DNA of 64,000 bases from Polynucleobacter rarus (lineage in GTDB: Bacteria; Pseudomonadota; Gammaproteobacteria; Burkholderiales; Burkholderiaceae), in contig NZ_NTGB01000001.1 in NCBI RefSeq assembly GCF_003072505.1, positions 319,290 to 383,289 of the forward strand, given 5' to 3'. Below the pieces are notes generated by a model. That model saw only the letters and a list, made by a program, of their open reading frames with translations. It had not been told where the DNA came from and did no database searches. The translations under genes and the position numbers were made by a program. Positions 30,216 through 37,918 of this stretch are shown here, piece by piece (the first letter of the stretch is position 1; each line of letters opens with the position of its first letter).

Positions 30216-31367
30216 CAAGACTCTGAGTCGGTAGTTTTGGAAATTTCTAAAACCAAAAGCTCTTCTAGAAATCATTTCCATTTTAGTATGGAAGCCTTCA
30301 GTAATGCCATTGGATTTAGAAAACCGCCACATTCGAACAATAGGTTCTAACCAAGATCGAATGGTGTGTGCAATGACTTTCGCTGGACTTTGTTCAAACT
30401 GATCCAGTAATTGAAGGAGTTGTGGCAGGAACTTTTTGGCATGTTTTGCTCGAACGTTTTTGATCAGAAGTAGCGAGTTGAGCTTTTGTTTGGCTTGGTA
30501 AAGTGCTTTGAGTATGGGGAATTGTTCGAGGTATCGACGGAGATTGAGCTGCTGTTCTGGGCTGAGATTCCAGTGATGTCTACGCATGAGACTCAGGAGC
30601 CCTCGATTTTTTCGACCAACCGGGTCTTGTTGGTTCCAGACTTGCAAGAAATGCTGATTGACGAGTCGGATGACATGAAAACGGTCAGCAACAATCTTGG
30701 CTTGAGGAAAGTATTGTTGGACGATCTTACGATAGGTTTCGGAGAGATCCATCACGACGAACTGAACGCGATCGCGGCCCGTTAATTGGCTTAAATAGCG
30801 GCGTAAACTGGCTTCTGAGCGACCGAGAACCACATCAAAGACTTTGTGGTTCTTCAAGTCAACGAACGTCGTGGCAAAGCCCTTTTTACGACTAAAGAAA
30901 TGTTCATCAATCCCCAGAATCCTAGGGCAGTCACGCCCAGATAGCTCTGAGACTCTTCGTTGAATATGGTGTTGGTACCAGCGCTCGACAGTCGCACTGC
31001 CGATGTTGTGGGTTAAGGTCAGTTTACGTTGACTAACGCCACCATCATGGGCTTCAAAGACCTCCAGTCGATAAGACTCGGTCGCTCGCAGGCGTGGCCG
31101 GATCCCCCGTAGAGGATGCCGAAAATAGTGATTGCACTCTGGGCAATGGTATTTTGGTAGGGCCAAGTGCAGAATCATCAATTGGTTTCCTTGTCGGGTG
31201 TGCTTCAACACTCGGTGGTGTGTTGACTTAATCCTTACAGGATGATGTTCACAATAAATACAAGCTGGGCGCATCTTCGGTCGACACCAAACCTCAACAT
31301 GTTCACTACGTTTGACTTGTTCGATTGAAAGATCAGGCAGACCTAAGATAGAATCTATTTGGGACAT
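30177..31367 (-). CDS. ISL3-family transposase
   Basis: 396-residue transposase of ISL3 type. An N-terminal zinc-finger region carries CIYCEHHP and CPECNHYFRH. The DDE-type catalytic core shows ILGIDEHFF, FVVMDLSETYR with VADRFHVIRLVNQHF, and the late Glu in SNGITEGFHTKMEMI. The frame is complete and probably functional. The stop lies inside the second 72-bp copy of the left end. Nothing suggests cargo. Confidence 0.93.
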   Translation of the reverse strand: MSQIDSILGLPDLSIEQVKRSEHVEVWCRPKMRPACIYCEHHPVRIKSTHHRVLKHTRQGNQLMILHLALPKYHCPECNHYFRHPLRGIRPRLRATESYRLEVFEAHDGGVSQRKLTLTHNIGSATVERWYQHHIQRRVSELSGRDCPRILGIDEHFFSRKKGFATTFVDLKNHKVFDVVLGRSEASLRRYLSQLTGRDRVQFVVMDLSETYRKIVQQYFPQAKIVADRFHVIRLVNQHFLQVWNQQDPVGRKNRGLLSLMRRHHWNLSPEQQLNLRRYLEQFPILKALYQAKQKLNSLLLIKNVRAKHAKKFLPQLLQLLDQFEQSPAKVIAHTIRSWLEPIVRMWRFSKSNGITEGFHTKMEMISRRAFGFRNFQNYRLRVLALCGWSGVINRV

Positions 31368-31447
31368 GGGTATTACCTCTATTAAAAAAGTTCTTCGAAA
31401 AAACTAGTTTAATAAATACCTTTGTCCCCCGTTTATGATGAAGAGCC

Positions 31448-31790
31448 GTTTGTTTGTCTCTATTTTCTGTTTGTTAAACACCAGACAAACATGATTAGTG
31501 GGGGAGGCATATCAATATTTTTAGAGGGCTACCCCCTAATACCCCCCACCCCCTAAATTTCGTTCGATGGGACCCGTTCACCCTTTTTACACCTAAATCT
31601 GCACGAATGGTTCACATTTTTTAGGAAATATCACCCGTAAAGGGATCCAAAACCTCGCTTTTTGCCACATAACTTATATTTTTAGCATACGCAACGATTG
31701 GCAACTGGCATCAATTCAGCAAGATTAACTGTATTTATTAAACAGATTTGGTTTTAATGTATTAACTTAACTAAAACTCAAATATTTTTT
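31448..31790. other. Gene-free stretch right of the ISL3 element
   Basis: No convincing frame. It holds a C-rich patch (about 31528-31557, TACCCCCTAATACCCCCCACC) resembling one near 60500. The last 60 bases before the next gene are A/T-rich and may hold its promoter. Confidence 0.4.
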
Positions 31791-32408
31791 ATGCTTACTA
31801 AAACCAAGTCTAATCCGAAAAATAACTATCTCAGGCTTATAACACCTAGAATCAGCTTTTCCTTGGTTGAAATTAGTTTGGATGAAGCTAAAAGATTTTT
31901 GAAAATAGGAATATCTAACCAAGATTTAAATAAATTCAAACAACAAGCAAATAATAATCAAATCCGTTCAGCACCAATATTTAATATTGAATTGATGAAA
32001 CTTTATATTAATGACATAGAGGTTTATCGATGGAGAGAAATACTGCAAAAGGCTTATGACGAGGCTTTGAAACAACACGCAGAATATATTAGTGAAGGGG
32101 TTAATAAAGATTGGTATTCCCAAATAGATTATTCTGACAATAATCTAGACAACTTTAGTTTTTCAATTGTTTTTGATAGGTATTACGAACAATCTCAGCA
32201 AATATGTGTTTTTGATGAAAACTTCAACTTTAATAAAATATCTTGTGAGATTCGAGAACTTTATCTAGAAGAGGGGAAAGAATACTTAAATAGTAATTGG
32301 TATTACGGACTTAAAAGTTTAAAAACTATTTCAGATGGAAGATTAGTTAAGGAAGAGGTTTACCTTTTTACAAACTCTAGTAGGAGGTTTGATTTAAAGT
32401 TTGTTTGA
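31791..32408 (+). CDS. Hypothetical protein, 205 residues
   Basis: Not recognised. Soluble, charged, rich in Asn, Tyr, Glu and Lys; no signal peptide or membrane segment. The middle (about 55-110) should be helical (ELMKLYINDIEVYRWREILQ). Codon use is strongly A/T-biased, unlike the housekeeping genes before the tRNA. The ATG is preceded by an A/T-rich region without a strong ribosome binding site. First gene inside the island after the ISL3 element, with a convergent small membrane protein gene after it. Probably a real gene because the frame is long in AT-rich DNA, but no function can be given. Confidence 0.6.
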   Translation: MLTKTKSNPKNNYLRLITPRISFSLVEISLDEAKRFLKIGISNQDLNKFKQQANNNQIRSAPIFNIELMKLYINDIEVYRWREILQKAYDEALKQHAEYISEGVNKDWYSQIDYSDNNLDNFSFSIVFDRYYEQSQQICVFDENFNFNKISCEIRELYLEEGKEYLNSNWYYGLKSLKTISDGRLVKEEVYLFTNSSRRFDLKFV

Positions 32409-32423
32409 TTAGCTGGATTAGGA

Positions 32424-32663
32424 TTAGTCAAGATCGTCTAATTGTTCTTGTGTTTTTCTAGCGCTAGATGAAGACTCGCTCCAACCAGCCCCAAAAAATC
32501 CTAAAACTACAAGGCAAATAATAACCAAGTAAAGCTTGTTTTCTCTTTGAAACAAAATTACCAATATTAAACCTAATAGTAACATTAAGAACAAAAATTT
32601 AAAGATCCCTGCATCCCCCTTTTCATGTTCAAGTTCTTGTTTAAGTTCCCATTTTTGTTTCAT
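32424..32663 (-). CDS. Small inner-membrane protein, 79 residues
   Basis: Two hydrophobic helices (about 20-39 FKFLFLMLLLGLILVILF, and 44-60 YLVIICLVVLGFFGAGW) behind a charged N-terminal helix MKQKWELKQELEHEKGD and before an acidic tail. No family recognised. It diverges from the hxs genes, so the 350-base gap at 32664-33019 probably holds promoters for both directions. Confidence 0.55.
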   Translation of the reverse strand: MKQKWELKQELEHEKGDAGIFKFLFLMLLLGLILVILFQRENKLYLVIICLVVLGFFGAGWSESSSSARKTQEQLDDLD

Positions 32664-33019
32664 TCAAAATCCCTTAGAAAAAAGTACTGCATTTTAAAAT
32701 TATTTTTTTTTAAAGACTGCGAAATTTAATAGATGCAGATAAAAATAATAGAGGAGATAAGCAGTGATGAACTCCTTGAAATAACTAATTTACTTAAATA
32801 ATCGACCGTGTTATCTAAATATGCTTTTTTAAAAATGGTAGAGCTAGAAAGATAAATGAGCAAAAATATATTCAGCTAGACATAAAAATTGCAATTAGAT
32901 TAACATTATTTTATCTAAAAGTGATCATTACAAGCGGGATAGTTTCAATTGTTGAAGTCATTTAGCACAGTTTTTATCAAAAAAATAGTATGATTAGAGA
33001 ATCAATCTTGGAGAGAAAA
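32664..33019. other. Intergenic region upstream of the hxs genes
   Basis: About 350 very A/T-rich bases between divergent genes, without a credible frame. The promoter for the hxs genes should be here, but several AT-rich -10-like boxes make a choice impossible by eye. Confidence 0.4.
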
Positions 33020-33313
33020 ATGTCTATAAAAAAATATTTAGTCCCGTTGACCACATTAATTGCAACAATGCCTATGGCAAATGCTAATGTACCTAATACT
33101 CCGTCATTAGGTGAATCTAAGACAATCAAAAGTGCTGAAGATCTCCAATCTATTGCCTCAACCAAGGAGCTAACTGGTAACTTGTTCAAGTACTCAAAAG
33201 GAACTGAGTTACATTCACTGGTTGTAAAACCTAATGAAATTGGAGAAATGCTTGCATATCATTATTCTCATAGTTCCCATAGTTCACACCGCTCCCATTA
33301 CTCTTCAAGATAA
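33020..33313 (+). CDS. hxsA: His-Xaa-Ser repeat peptide precursor HxsA
   Basis: 97-residue candidate substrate of the two radical-SAM enzymes downstream. The N-terminal signal peptide MSIKKYLVPLTTLIATMPMANA suggests export. The C-terminus is HYSHSSHSSHRSHYSSR, with five His-x-Ser units at residues 81, 84, 87, 90 and 93, the defining feature of HxsA in His-Xaa-Ser systems. The start ATG at 33020 follows a GGAGAG site by six bases; an upstream ATG at 32990 would spoil the signal peptide. Six bases separate it from hxsD. The nature of the modification and the activity of the product are not known for this family. Shorter repeat region than I would expect of a typical HxsA. Confidence 0.85.
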   Translation: MSIKKYLVPLTTLIATMPMANANVPNTPSLGESKTIKSAEDLQSIASTKELTGNLFKYSKGTELHSLVVKPNEIGEMLAYHYSHSSHSSHRSHYSSR

Positions 33314-33319
33314 TCCTTT

Positions 33320-33619
33320 ATGACCGCCATAGAAGTTTATTTTGATAAAGATGCCTATAAATTAGACGTCATCAAAAAGGCAGCTTATCGATTTACAGAC
33401 GTTTTTAGTGTTGATTTTCATTTAGATTCTTCAAATATAAAATGTATTCTTAGCTTTTCTGATAAAAAATCAAAGGAGTTGATTGATAAAACGGTTAGTA
33501 ATTTTAAAAATGAAGTTCTTGATCAAGATTTACGAGAAAAAATTAGTATTGAGACTGAGTCTGTAAGAAATTTGATTTTAGCTCATGCTTTTTCCAGAAC
33601 TAGCCTCATCAAGGAATGA
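33320..33619 (+). CDS. hxsD: His-Xaa-Ser system protein HxsD
   Basis: 99-residue small cytoplasmic protein that accompanies HxsB and HxsC. It shows the family pattern: an early AAYRF segment, the Asp-x-x-LRE box here as LDQDLREKI, and the late LILAHAFSRTSL. Its role is unproven; a size and place like this suit a precursor-binding or scaffold partner. The stop overlaps the hxsB start by four bases (ATGA), indicating coupled translation. Confidence 0.8.
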   Translation: MTAIEVYFDKDAYKLDVIKKAAYRFTDVFSVDFHLDSSNIKCILSFSDKKSKELIDKTVSNFKNEVLDQDLREKISIETESVRNLILAHAFSRTSLIKE

Positions 33620-35076
33620 GTAAGTTTCAACCAATTAACTTTTATCAATCAAATAAAAGTTCAAGCTATCAACTTCTACCATTTAGCTTTGATAAGCTGG
33701 ACCAACGATATATCCTTTCTAATTTTTCAGGGGAATACTTAGTTGTTGAAAGAGATATTTTAGACAAGCTAGTTAACCATCAATTAACTGAGTCCGATCC
33801 AGATTATCTGAGGCTTAGGGCAAAACAATTTTTATTAGATTCAAGAAATGACATTGCCCCAGAATTATTGGCTTTAAAAATTAGGACAAGATACGTTCGA
33901 TTGCCTGAATTTACTTCACTGCATATTTTTGTTGTAAGTCTTCGTTGTGAACATAGTTGCCCTTACTGCCAAGTATCTAGGCAATCAGAAGATAAATCCA
34001 AATACGATATGGATGAAGTTGTAGCATTTAAGTCACTTGATTTGGTTTTTCAGAGTCCTTCCAACTCGATCAAGATTGAATTTCAAGGTGGAGAGCCACT
34101 ATTAAATTTTGAGCTCATAAAATCCATAGTTTTAGATGCAATTAAAAGAAATGTTCAACACCAAAAAAATCTAGGTTTTGTCATAGCAACAAATTTGGCT
34201 CTAATTAATAAGGAAATTTTAAATTTCTGTAAAGAGTATCAAATAGTGATCTCAACCTCACTGGACGGTCCGGAAGACCTACATAATAAAAATAGACCAA
34301 GACCAGGGAAAAACAGTTATCAAAAAGCTGTTGAAGGAATTGAACTTGCAAGAGAAGTTATTGGGTTTCAAAATGTTTCAGCTCTAATGACGACTACAGA
34401 GTCAAGTCTTAAAAGAGTCAAAGAAATCATCAATGAATATTTAAAGTACGGATTTGATGGAATCTTTCTTCGAGCTTTATCTCCTTATGGGTTTGCAATT
34501 AAAACGAAGACCTACGCATCATATAAAACAGAGGAGTGGTTAGATTTTTATAAAGAGGGACTTGAATATATTATTGACCTCAACCGAAATGGAATCCGAT
34601 TTCAAGAATACTATGCGTCGACGATATTAACGAAGATATTAACAAGTCAAGATACGGGATATGTTGATTTAATGAGCCCATCTGGCATTGGAATAGCTGC
34701 AATAGTTTATAACTATGATGGTAATGTTCATCCCTCGGATGAGAGTCGAATGTTAGCCGAAATGGGAGACAATACTTTTTTAATGGGGAATGTACTCACC
34801 AATTCCTATGAAGAAATTTTTAGTTCTGAGGCTCTTTTAAAACCTTTAGAAGAGTCAATTACAGTTAGTGTGCCAAGATGTCATGAGTGTGCTTTCGAGA
34901 AATACTGTGGATCCGAGCCTGTATATCACTACTCTCTTCACAAAGACTTTGTGGCTAGAAAGGCAGAGTCAGAATTTTGTAAAAAAAATACGTCAATATT
35001 CAAATACTTAATTCAAAGAATGGAAGAGGATGATTTTGTGATGCATCTATTTACTAGATGGGCTAATAGGACATGA
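33616..35076 (+). CDS. hxsB: Radical-SAM maturase HxsB
   Basis: 486-residue radical S-adenosylmethionine enzyme of the His-Xaa-Ser system. The [4Fe-4S] cluster motif Cx3Cx2C is C111-C115-C118 (LRCEHSCPYCQVS). The SAM-binding Gly-Glu motif is FQGGEPLLNF. Near the C-terminus a second Cys set, CHECAFEKYCG followed by a later EFCKKN, forms a SPASM-like auxiliary cluster site. Overlaps hxsD and hxsC by four bases each, so the cassette is one coupled unit. Expected to modify the His-x-Ser region of HxsA; the chemistry is unknown. Confidence 0.88.
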   Translation: MSKFQPINFYQSNKSSSYQLLPFSFDKLDQRYILSNFSGEYLVVERDILDKLVNHQLTESDPDYLRLRAKQFLLDSRNDIAPELLALKIRTRYVRLPEFTSLHIFVVSLRCEHSCPYCQVSRQSEDKSKYDMDEVVAFKSLDLVFQSPSNSIKIEFQGGEPLLNFELIKSIVLDAIKRNVQHQKNLGFVIATNLALINKEILNFCKEYQIVISTSLDGPEDLHNKNRPRPGKNSYQKAVEGIELAREVIGFQNVSALMTTTESSLKRVKEIINEYLKYGFDGIFLRALSPYGFAIKTKTYASYKTEEWLDFYKEGLEYIIDLNRNGIRFQEYYASTILTKILTSQDTGYVDLMSPSGIGIAAIVYNYDGNVHPSDESRMLAEMGDNTFLMGNVLTNSYEEIFSSEALLKPLEESITVSVPRCHECAFEKYCGSEPVYHYSLHKDFVARKAESEFCKKNTSIFKYLIQRMEEDDFVMHLFTRWANRT

Positions 35077-36251
35077 TTAAGTTAAATGGACGTTTCAAAC
35101 TATTATCTGGAAATCCGTTGGATTCTTATGTAACCCCACTTACTAAAAATATGACGTTACCTTTAGTATTAGCAAATAAAGTGGGACTTATCCTAGAAGA
35201 AGACATTGATTCTCCGCAGGGGTACAAATTTATATTAAGGAAAAAGCCCTCGGTTAATTCAAAGTTAAGTAAAGAAATTGAGTACCTCGTTTCGACTGAC
35301 TTACAACATTTAGACGAGGGAGATGTTGTTAGAGTTGAAGGACAAGATAGTAATGTAAGAGTTTTGTACCGAAGAAAATCTAATCAAAATTCAATATTGA
35401 TAACAGAGCAGTGTAATCATTACTGTCTTATGTGTTCCCAACCTCCTAAGGATATCGATGATGGTTATATTATTGATGAAGTTTTTGATTTAATAAAATT
35501 AATTCCCCAAGATACTTTAGAGATTGGGTTCACTGGTGGTGAACCAACGTTATTTGGTGATAAGTTTCTAGACTTAATTAACTTAACAAAATCTTACCTA
35601 CCTAATACTTCGCTCCATATATTGAGTAATGGTAGAAGTTTTCAAGATATTAAGTTTGCTAGAGATTATGCAAAGATAGATCACCCAGATGTGATGATTG
35701 GAATACCAATCTATTCAGATGATCCTGTAATGCATGATTATATTGTTCAGGCTAAAAATGCTTATAACGAAACTATTCGTGGCATCCTTAATTTAAAAAG
35801 CTTAAATCAAAAGGTTGAGATAAGGGTAGTAATACATAAATTGAATGCATTTCAGCTATCATCGATAGCGGACTTTATTGTTAGAAATCTACAGTTTGTT
35901 GACCATGTTGCTTTAATGGGCCTAGAAATAATTGGGTTTACTCGTGCAAATTTAGACTTATTATGGGTAGACCAAATTGAATACAAGGACGAGTTAAGTA
36001 AAGCAACTCAAATACTTAGAAATTATGGAATGAATGTATCTATATATAACCATCAACTTTGTTTAGTTAATGAAGACGTTAAATTCGCATATCGTAAATC
36101 CATTAGTGATTGGAAAAATGAATACGTTCCAGAGTGCGGAAAGTGTCTAAAAAAGGAAGAGTGTGGTGGGTTTTTCACATCTTCAGCACTTTATAAATAT
36201 AGTTCAAACTTGAAACCCTTTAGGAATAATATTGAAGAAGACTGTATATAA
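35073..36251 (+). CDS. hxsC: Radical-SAM maturase HxsC
   Basis: 392-residue second radical-SAM enzyme. Cluster motif C114-C118-C121 (TEQCNHYCLMCSQPP) and SAM-binding FTGGEPTLFG. A further Cys group ECGKCLKKEECGG lies near the C-terminus. The N-terminal 100 residues are a separate domain without Cys. Paired radical-SAM enzymes acting on one precursor are the hallmark of the His-Xaa-Ser system. Its last 20 bases overlap the next gene, a secreted Cys/Trp repeat protein, suggesting that protein belongs with the cassette. Confidence 0.87.
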   Translation: MIKLNGRFKLLSGNPLDSYVTPLTKNMTLPLVLANKVGLILEEDIDSPQGYKFILRKKPSVNSKLSKEIEYLVSTDLQHLDEGDVVRVEGQDSNVRVLYRRKSNQNSILITEQCNHYCLMCSQPPKDIDDGYIIDEVFDLIKLIPQDTLEIGFTGGEPTLFGDKFLDLINLTKSYLPNTSLHILSNGRSFQDIKFARDYAKIDHPDVMIGIPIYSDDPVMHDYIVQAKNAYNETIRGILNLKSLNQKVEIRVVIHKLNAFQLSSIADFIVRNLQFVDHVALMGLEIIGFTRANLDLLWVDQIEYKDELSKATQILRNYGMNVSIYNHQLCLVNEDVKFAYRKSISDWKNEYVPECGKCLKKEECGGFFTSSALYKYSSNLKPFRNNIEEDCI

Positions 36252-36684
36252 ATTTTTTGCCCTTGTATGGATTCTAATGGCAATGCAGTCAGTTTGGGCT
36301 GATGCTATGGATGATGCGGTTTCTAGATTGACTCCAGAACAACAAAATTGGATTAATCAATCATGCCCTCGCTCTTTTGGACCATCTTTATGGAAAAGTT
36401 GCATGAATAGAGAATTAAATGCAATAAACTCTGCTACGCCAGATGCTTCTGGAGTGAGCCAATCAGATTTGAATTGGGTAAATCAATCCTGCCCGTATTC
36501 ATTTGGTCCTTCTTTGTGGAAAAGTTGCATGGAACGGGAGTTGAGTGCCGTAAAAACACGAATGCCCAACTTAGATTCTTTGTCCCCGAATAATAAAGCC
36601 TGGGTTCTTCAATCCTGCCCGTATTCATTCGGTCCTTCACTGTGGAAAAACTGTGTTAATCGAGAGATGAATGCGTTAAGGTAA
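36232..36684 (+). CDS. Secreted triple-repeat protein with CP-x-SFGPSLWKxC motif
   Basis: 150 residues from a TTG start that overlaps hxsC by 20 bases. A signal peptide MKKTVYKFFALVWILMAMQSVWA ends near residue 23. The mature part is three repeats of about 43 residues, each containing W(I/V)xQSCPxSFGPSLWKxC and then xRE. Each repeat thus has two Cys 13 positions apart, likely a disulfide loop, and two Trp. The pattern resembles the CxxxGxxxGTxxxxxC motif of many small bacterial lipoproteins, including the one at 37596. No known function. Tight coupling with the Hxs maturases makes it a candidate extra partner or second substrate. Confidence 0.75.
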   Translation: MKKTVYKFFALVWILMAMQSVWADAMDDAVSRLTPEQQNWINQSCPRSFGPSLWKSCMNRELNAINSATPDASGVSQSDLNWVNQSCPYSFGPSLWKSCMERELSAVKTRMPNLDSLSPNNKAWVLQSCPYSFGPSLWKNCVNREMNALR

Positions 36685-36688
36685 GAGT

Positions 36689-37084
36689 ATGACGTCCATC
36701 AATTCCCCCTTTAAATTTAAGTTTGCTTTTTTAATAGTTTGTATTTGTCTGAGTTCATGTGAAAAAAGTAATAAAAATAGACCCATAGCAAATGAATTTC
36801 CTACCCAACAGAAATATCAGTATCAAGAAAAAAATCAATTACCAATGCCTTCCAGAGGTAGGTATCAACCCCGAATTGCTGGTTGCGAATCGGGACATTG
36901 GATTCAAGAAGTCTTATCGAATGGAGAAATAATTATTCTGGAAGACGGAAGTGTATGGAGGGTTGATAGTGTTGATACAATTGATTCAGCTTTATGGTTG
37001 CCTATTTCAGACATTATTGCTTGTGATGATAAGTTAATTAATACAGATGATAATGAGTCAGTTGACGCTATTAGAATAAGATAA
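36689..37084 (+). CDS. Small lipoprotein, 131 residues
   Basis: Lipoprotein signal ending in LSSC (Cys about residue 24), then a Gln/Asn/Pro-rich linker and a compact C-terminal domain (about 60-115: GHWIQEVLSNGEIIILEDGSVWRVDSVDTIDSALWLP, shown in part as GHWIQEVLSNG and EDGSVWRVDSVD). The domain looks like a small beta-barrel and has a single internal Cys pair, C65 and a later Cys. Starts 5 bases after the triple-repeat gene, so it probably belongs to the same operon. Function unknown. Confidence 0.7.
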   Translation: MTSINSPFKFKFAFLIVCICLSSCEKSNKNRPIANEFPTQQKYQYQEKNQLPMPSRGRYQPRIAGCESGHWIQEVLSNGEIIILEDGSVWRVDSVDTIDSALWLPISDIIACDDKLINTDDNESVDAIRIR

Positions 37085-37110
37085 ACCTTGCAGGCCTGAA
37101 AATCTAAACC

Positions 37111-37334
37111 ATGAAAAAGATATTAATACTTACACTTGTCATATTATTCTCAGCAAATCTTTTTGCACAAGTTAATGTTTTCATTTGACTGTAGTAAGTT
37201 ATTTGTTCCGTTTAACGTGAATTTTATGGGTAATTTTGCTACTCTCAAAATGCGGGGTTCCACATATAAAACGCCTTATGTTAGGGGAGTACTACAGATT
37301 TTTTTCATATAAAGACCTTAGTAATTTATTCTAA
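37111..37334 (+). pseudogene. Frameshifted lysozyme-inhibitor-like (MliC/PliC-type) gene
   Basis: ATG at 37111 encodes a signal peptide MKKILILTLVILFSANLFA and then runs into TGA at 37186. In the next frame the sequence continues without a stop as FDCSKLFVPFNVNF, then NFATLKMRGSTYKTPYVRG, to a TAA at 37310. A further shift near 37285 would extend it as EYYRFFSYKDLSNLF to 37334. The order Phe-x-Cys, then Ala-x-Leu-x-x-x-Gly-x-x-Tyr, resembles MliC/PliC periplasmic lysozyme inhibitors. At least one, perhaps two, frameshifts make it non-functional as read. Family assignment is tentative. Confidence 0.5.
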
Positions 37335-37595
37335 GTGTTAAAACTATATTATTTTTTAGAAAGATAGGTTCTTTTTATTTTTATATTCAGTAAAGAGTCA
37401 AATTTGTTCTATCGTATTCGTGTTGTATTAAATTTGCTTCAAAAATTAATGATATTTGAAGCATAATCATTTCTTTTTTATGACAATAAAATCTCGCTTT
37501 TAGCGAAATTAAGTTAAAAGTAAAAGCTTCGCGTAATTTTTTATGAATTGAATAGTAAGATATTTAAGGTGAATAACTATAAAATCAATAAGTAT
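37335..37595. other. Gene-free AT-rich stretch
   Basis: No gene seen. It contains a small hairpin CTCGCTTTTAGCGA-like near 37492-37505. Promoter of the following lipoprotein gene is presumably here. Confidence 0.35.
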
Positions 37596-37838
37596 ATGAA
37601 ATCAATCAATATAATTTTATTTTTAGGAGTTATTCTATCGGGTTGCATGACGCCACAAGAAAGAATTTTAACTTATCAACAAAAATGTTCCGAATACGGT
37701 TACTCAACCGGAAGTAACGCAATGGCACATTGCGTCCAAAAGCTGGATGATAAGTCTTTAAGGGCTTCACAAAGATTATTAGAATGTAGTGCTTATGCAT
37801 TCGGAACATCGGCCTACAACCGATGCATTAATAAATAA
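37596..37838 (+). CDS. Small Cys-rich lipoprotein, 80 residues
   Basis: Lipoprotein signal MKSINIILFLGVILSGC (lipobox LSGC), start ATG 37596; an upstream TTG at 37548 would give an implausible N-terminus. The mature part has two Cys-loop units, CSEYGYSTGSNAMAHCVQK and CSAYAFGTSAYNRCINK, separated by 20 residues. This is the CxxxGxxxGTxxxxxC pattern seen in many small bacterial lipoproteins and related to the repeats at 36232. Function unknown. It precedes the PotF-fusion gene by 80 bases. Confidence 0.65.
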   Translation: MKSINIILFLGVILSGCMTPQERILTYQQKCSEYGYSTGSNAMAHCVQKLDDKSLRASQRLLECSAYAFGTSAYNRCINK

Positions 37839-37918
37839 AATAGTTTAAATTTGAGGATATTTAAATTTGCTAAGGTATTATAAGATTATTACATTTACTG
37901 TTTAAATAGGAAATTACG

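Larger units (their letters stand above)
30072..31447. mobile_element. ISL3-family insertion sequence
   Basis: One transposase gene bounded by terminal inverted repeats. The left end begins GGCTCTTCACCATAATCGGG; the right end, read in reverse complement from 31447, begins GGCTCTTCATCATAAACGGG. The left end is present twice in tandem (30072 and 30144), so the element is either 1376 or 1304 bases long. No 8-bp target duplication is recognisable outside the ends. It lies 42 bases downstream of tRNA-Ser. Confidence 0.88.

Noticed and set aside
30486..30785. Plus-strand frame inside the ISL3 transposase gene
   Set aside because: It is antisense to an intact transposase and lacks any family motif.
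33260..33313. His-rich tail of HxsA as a simple metal-binding peptide
   Set aside because: The strict His-x-Ser period and the adjoining HxsD/B/C genes fit a maturation substrate better.
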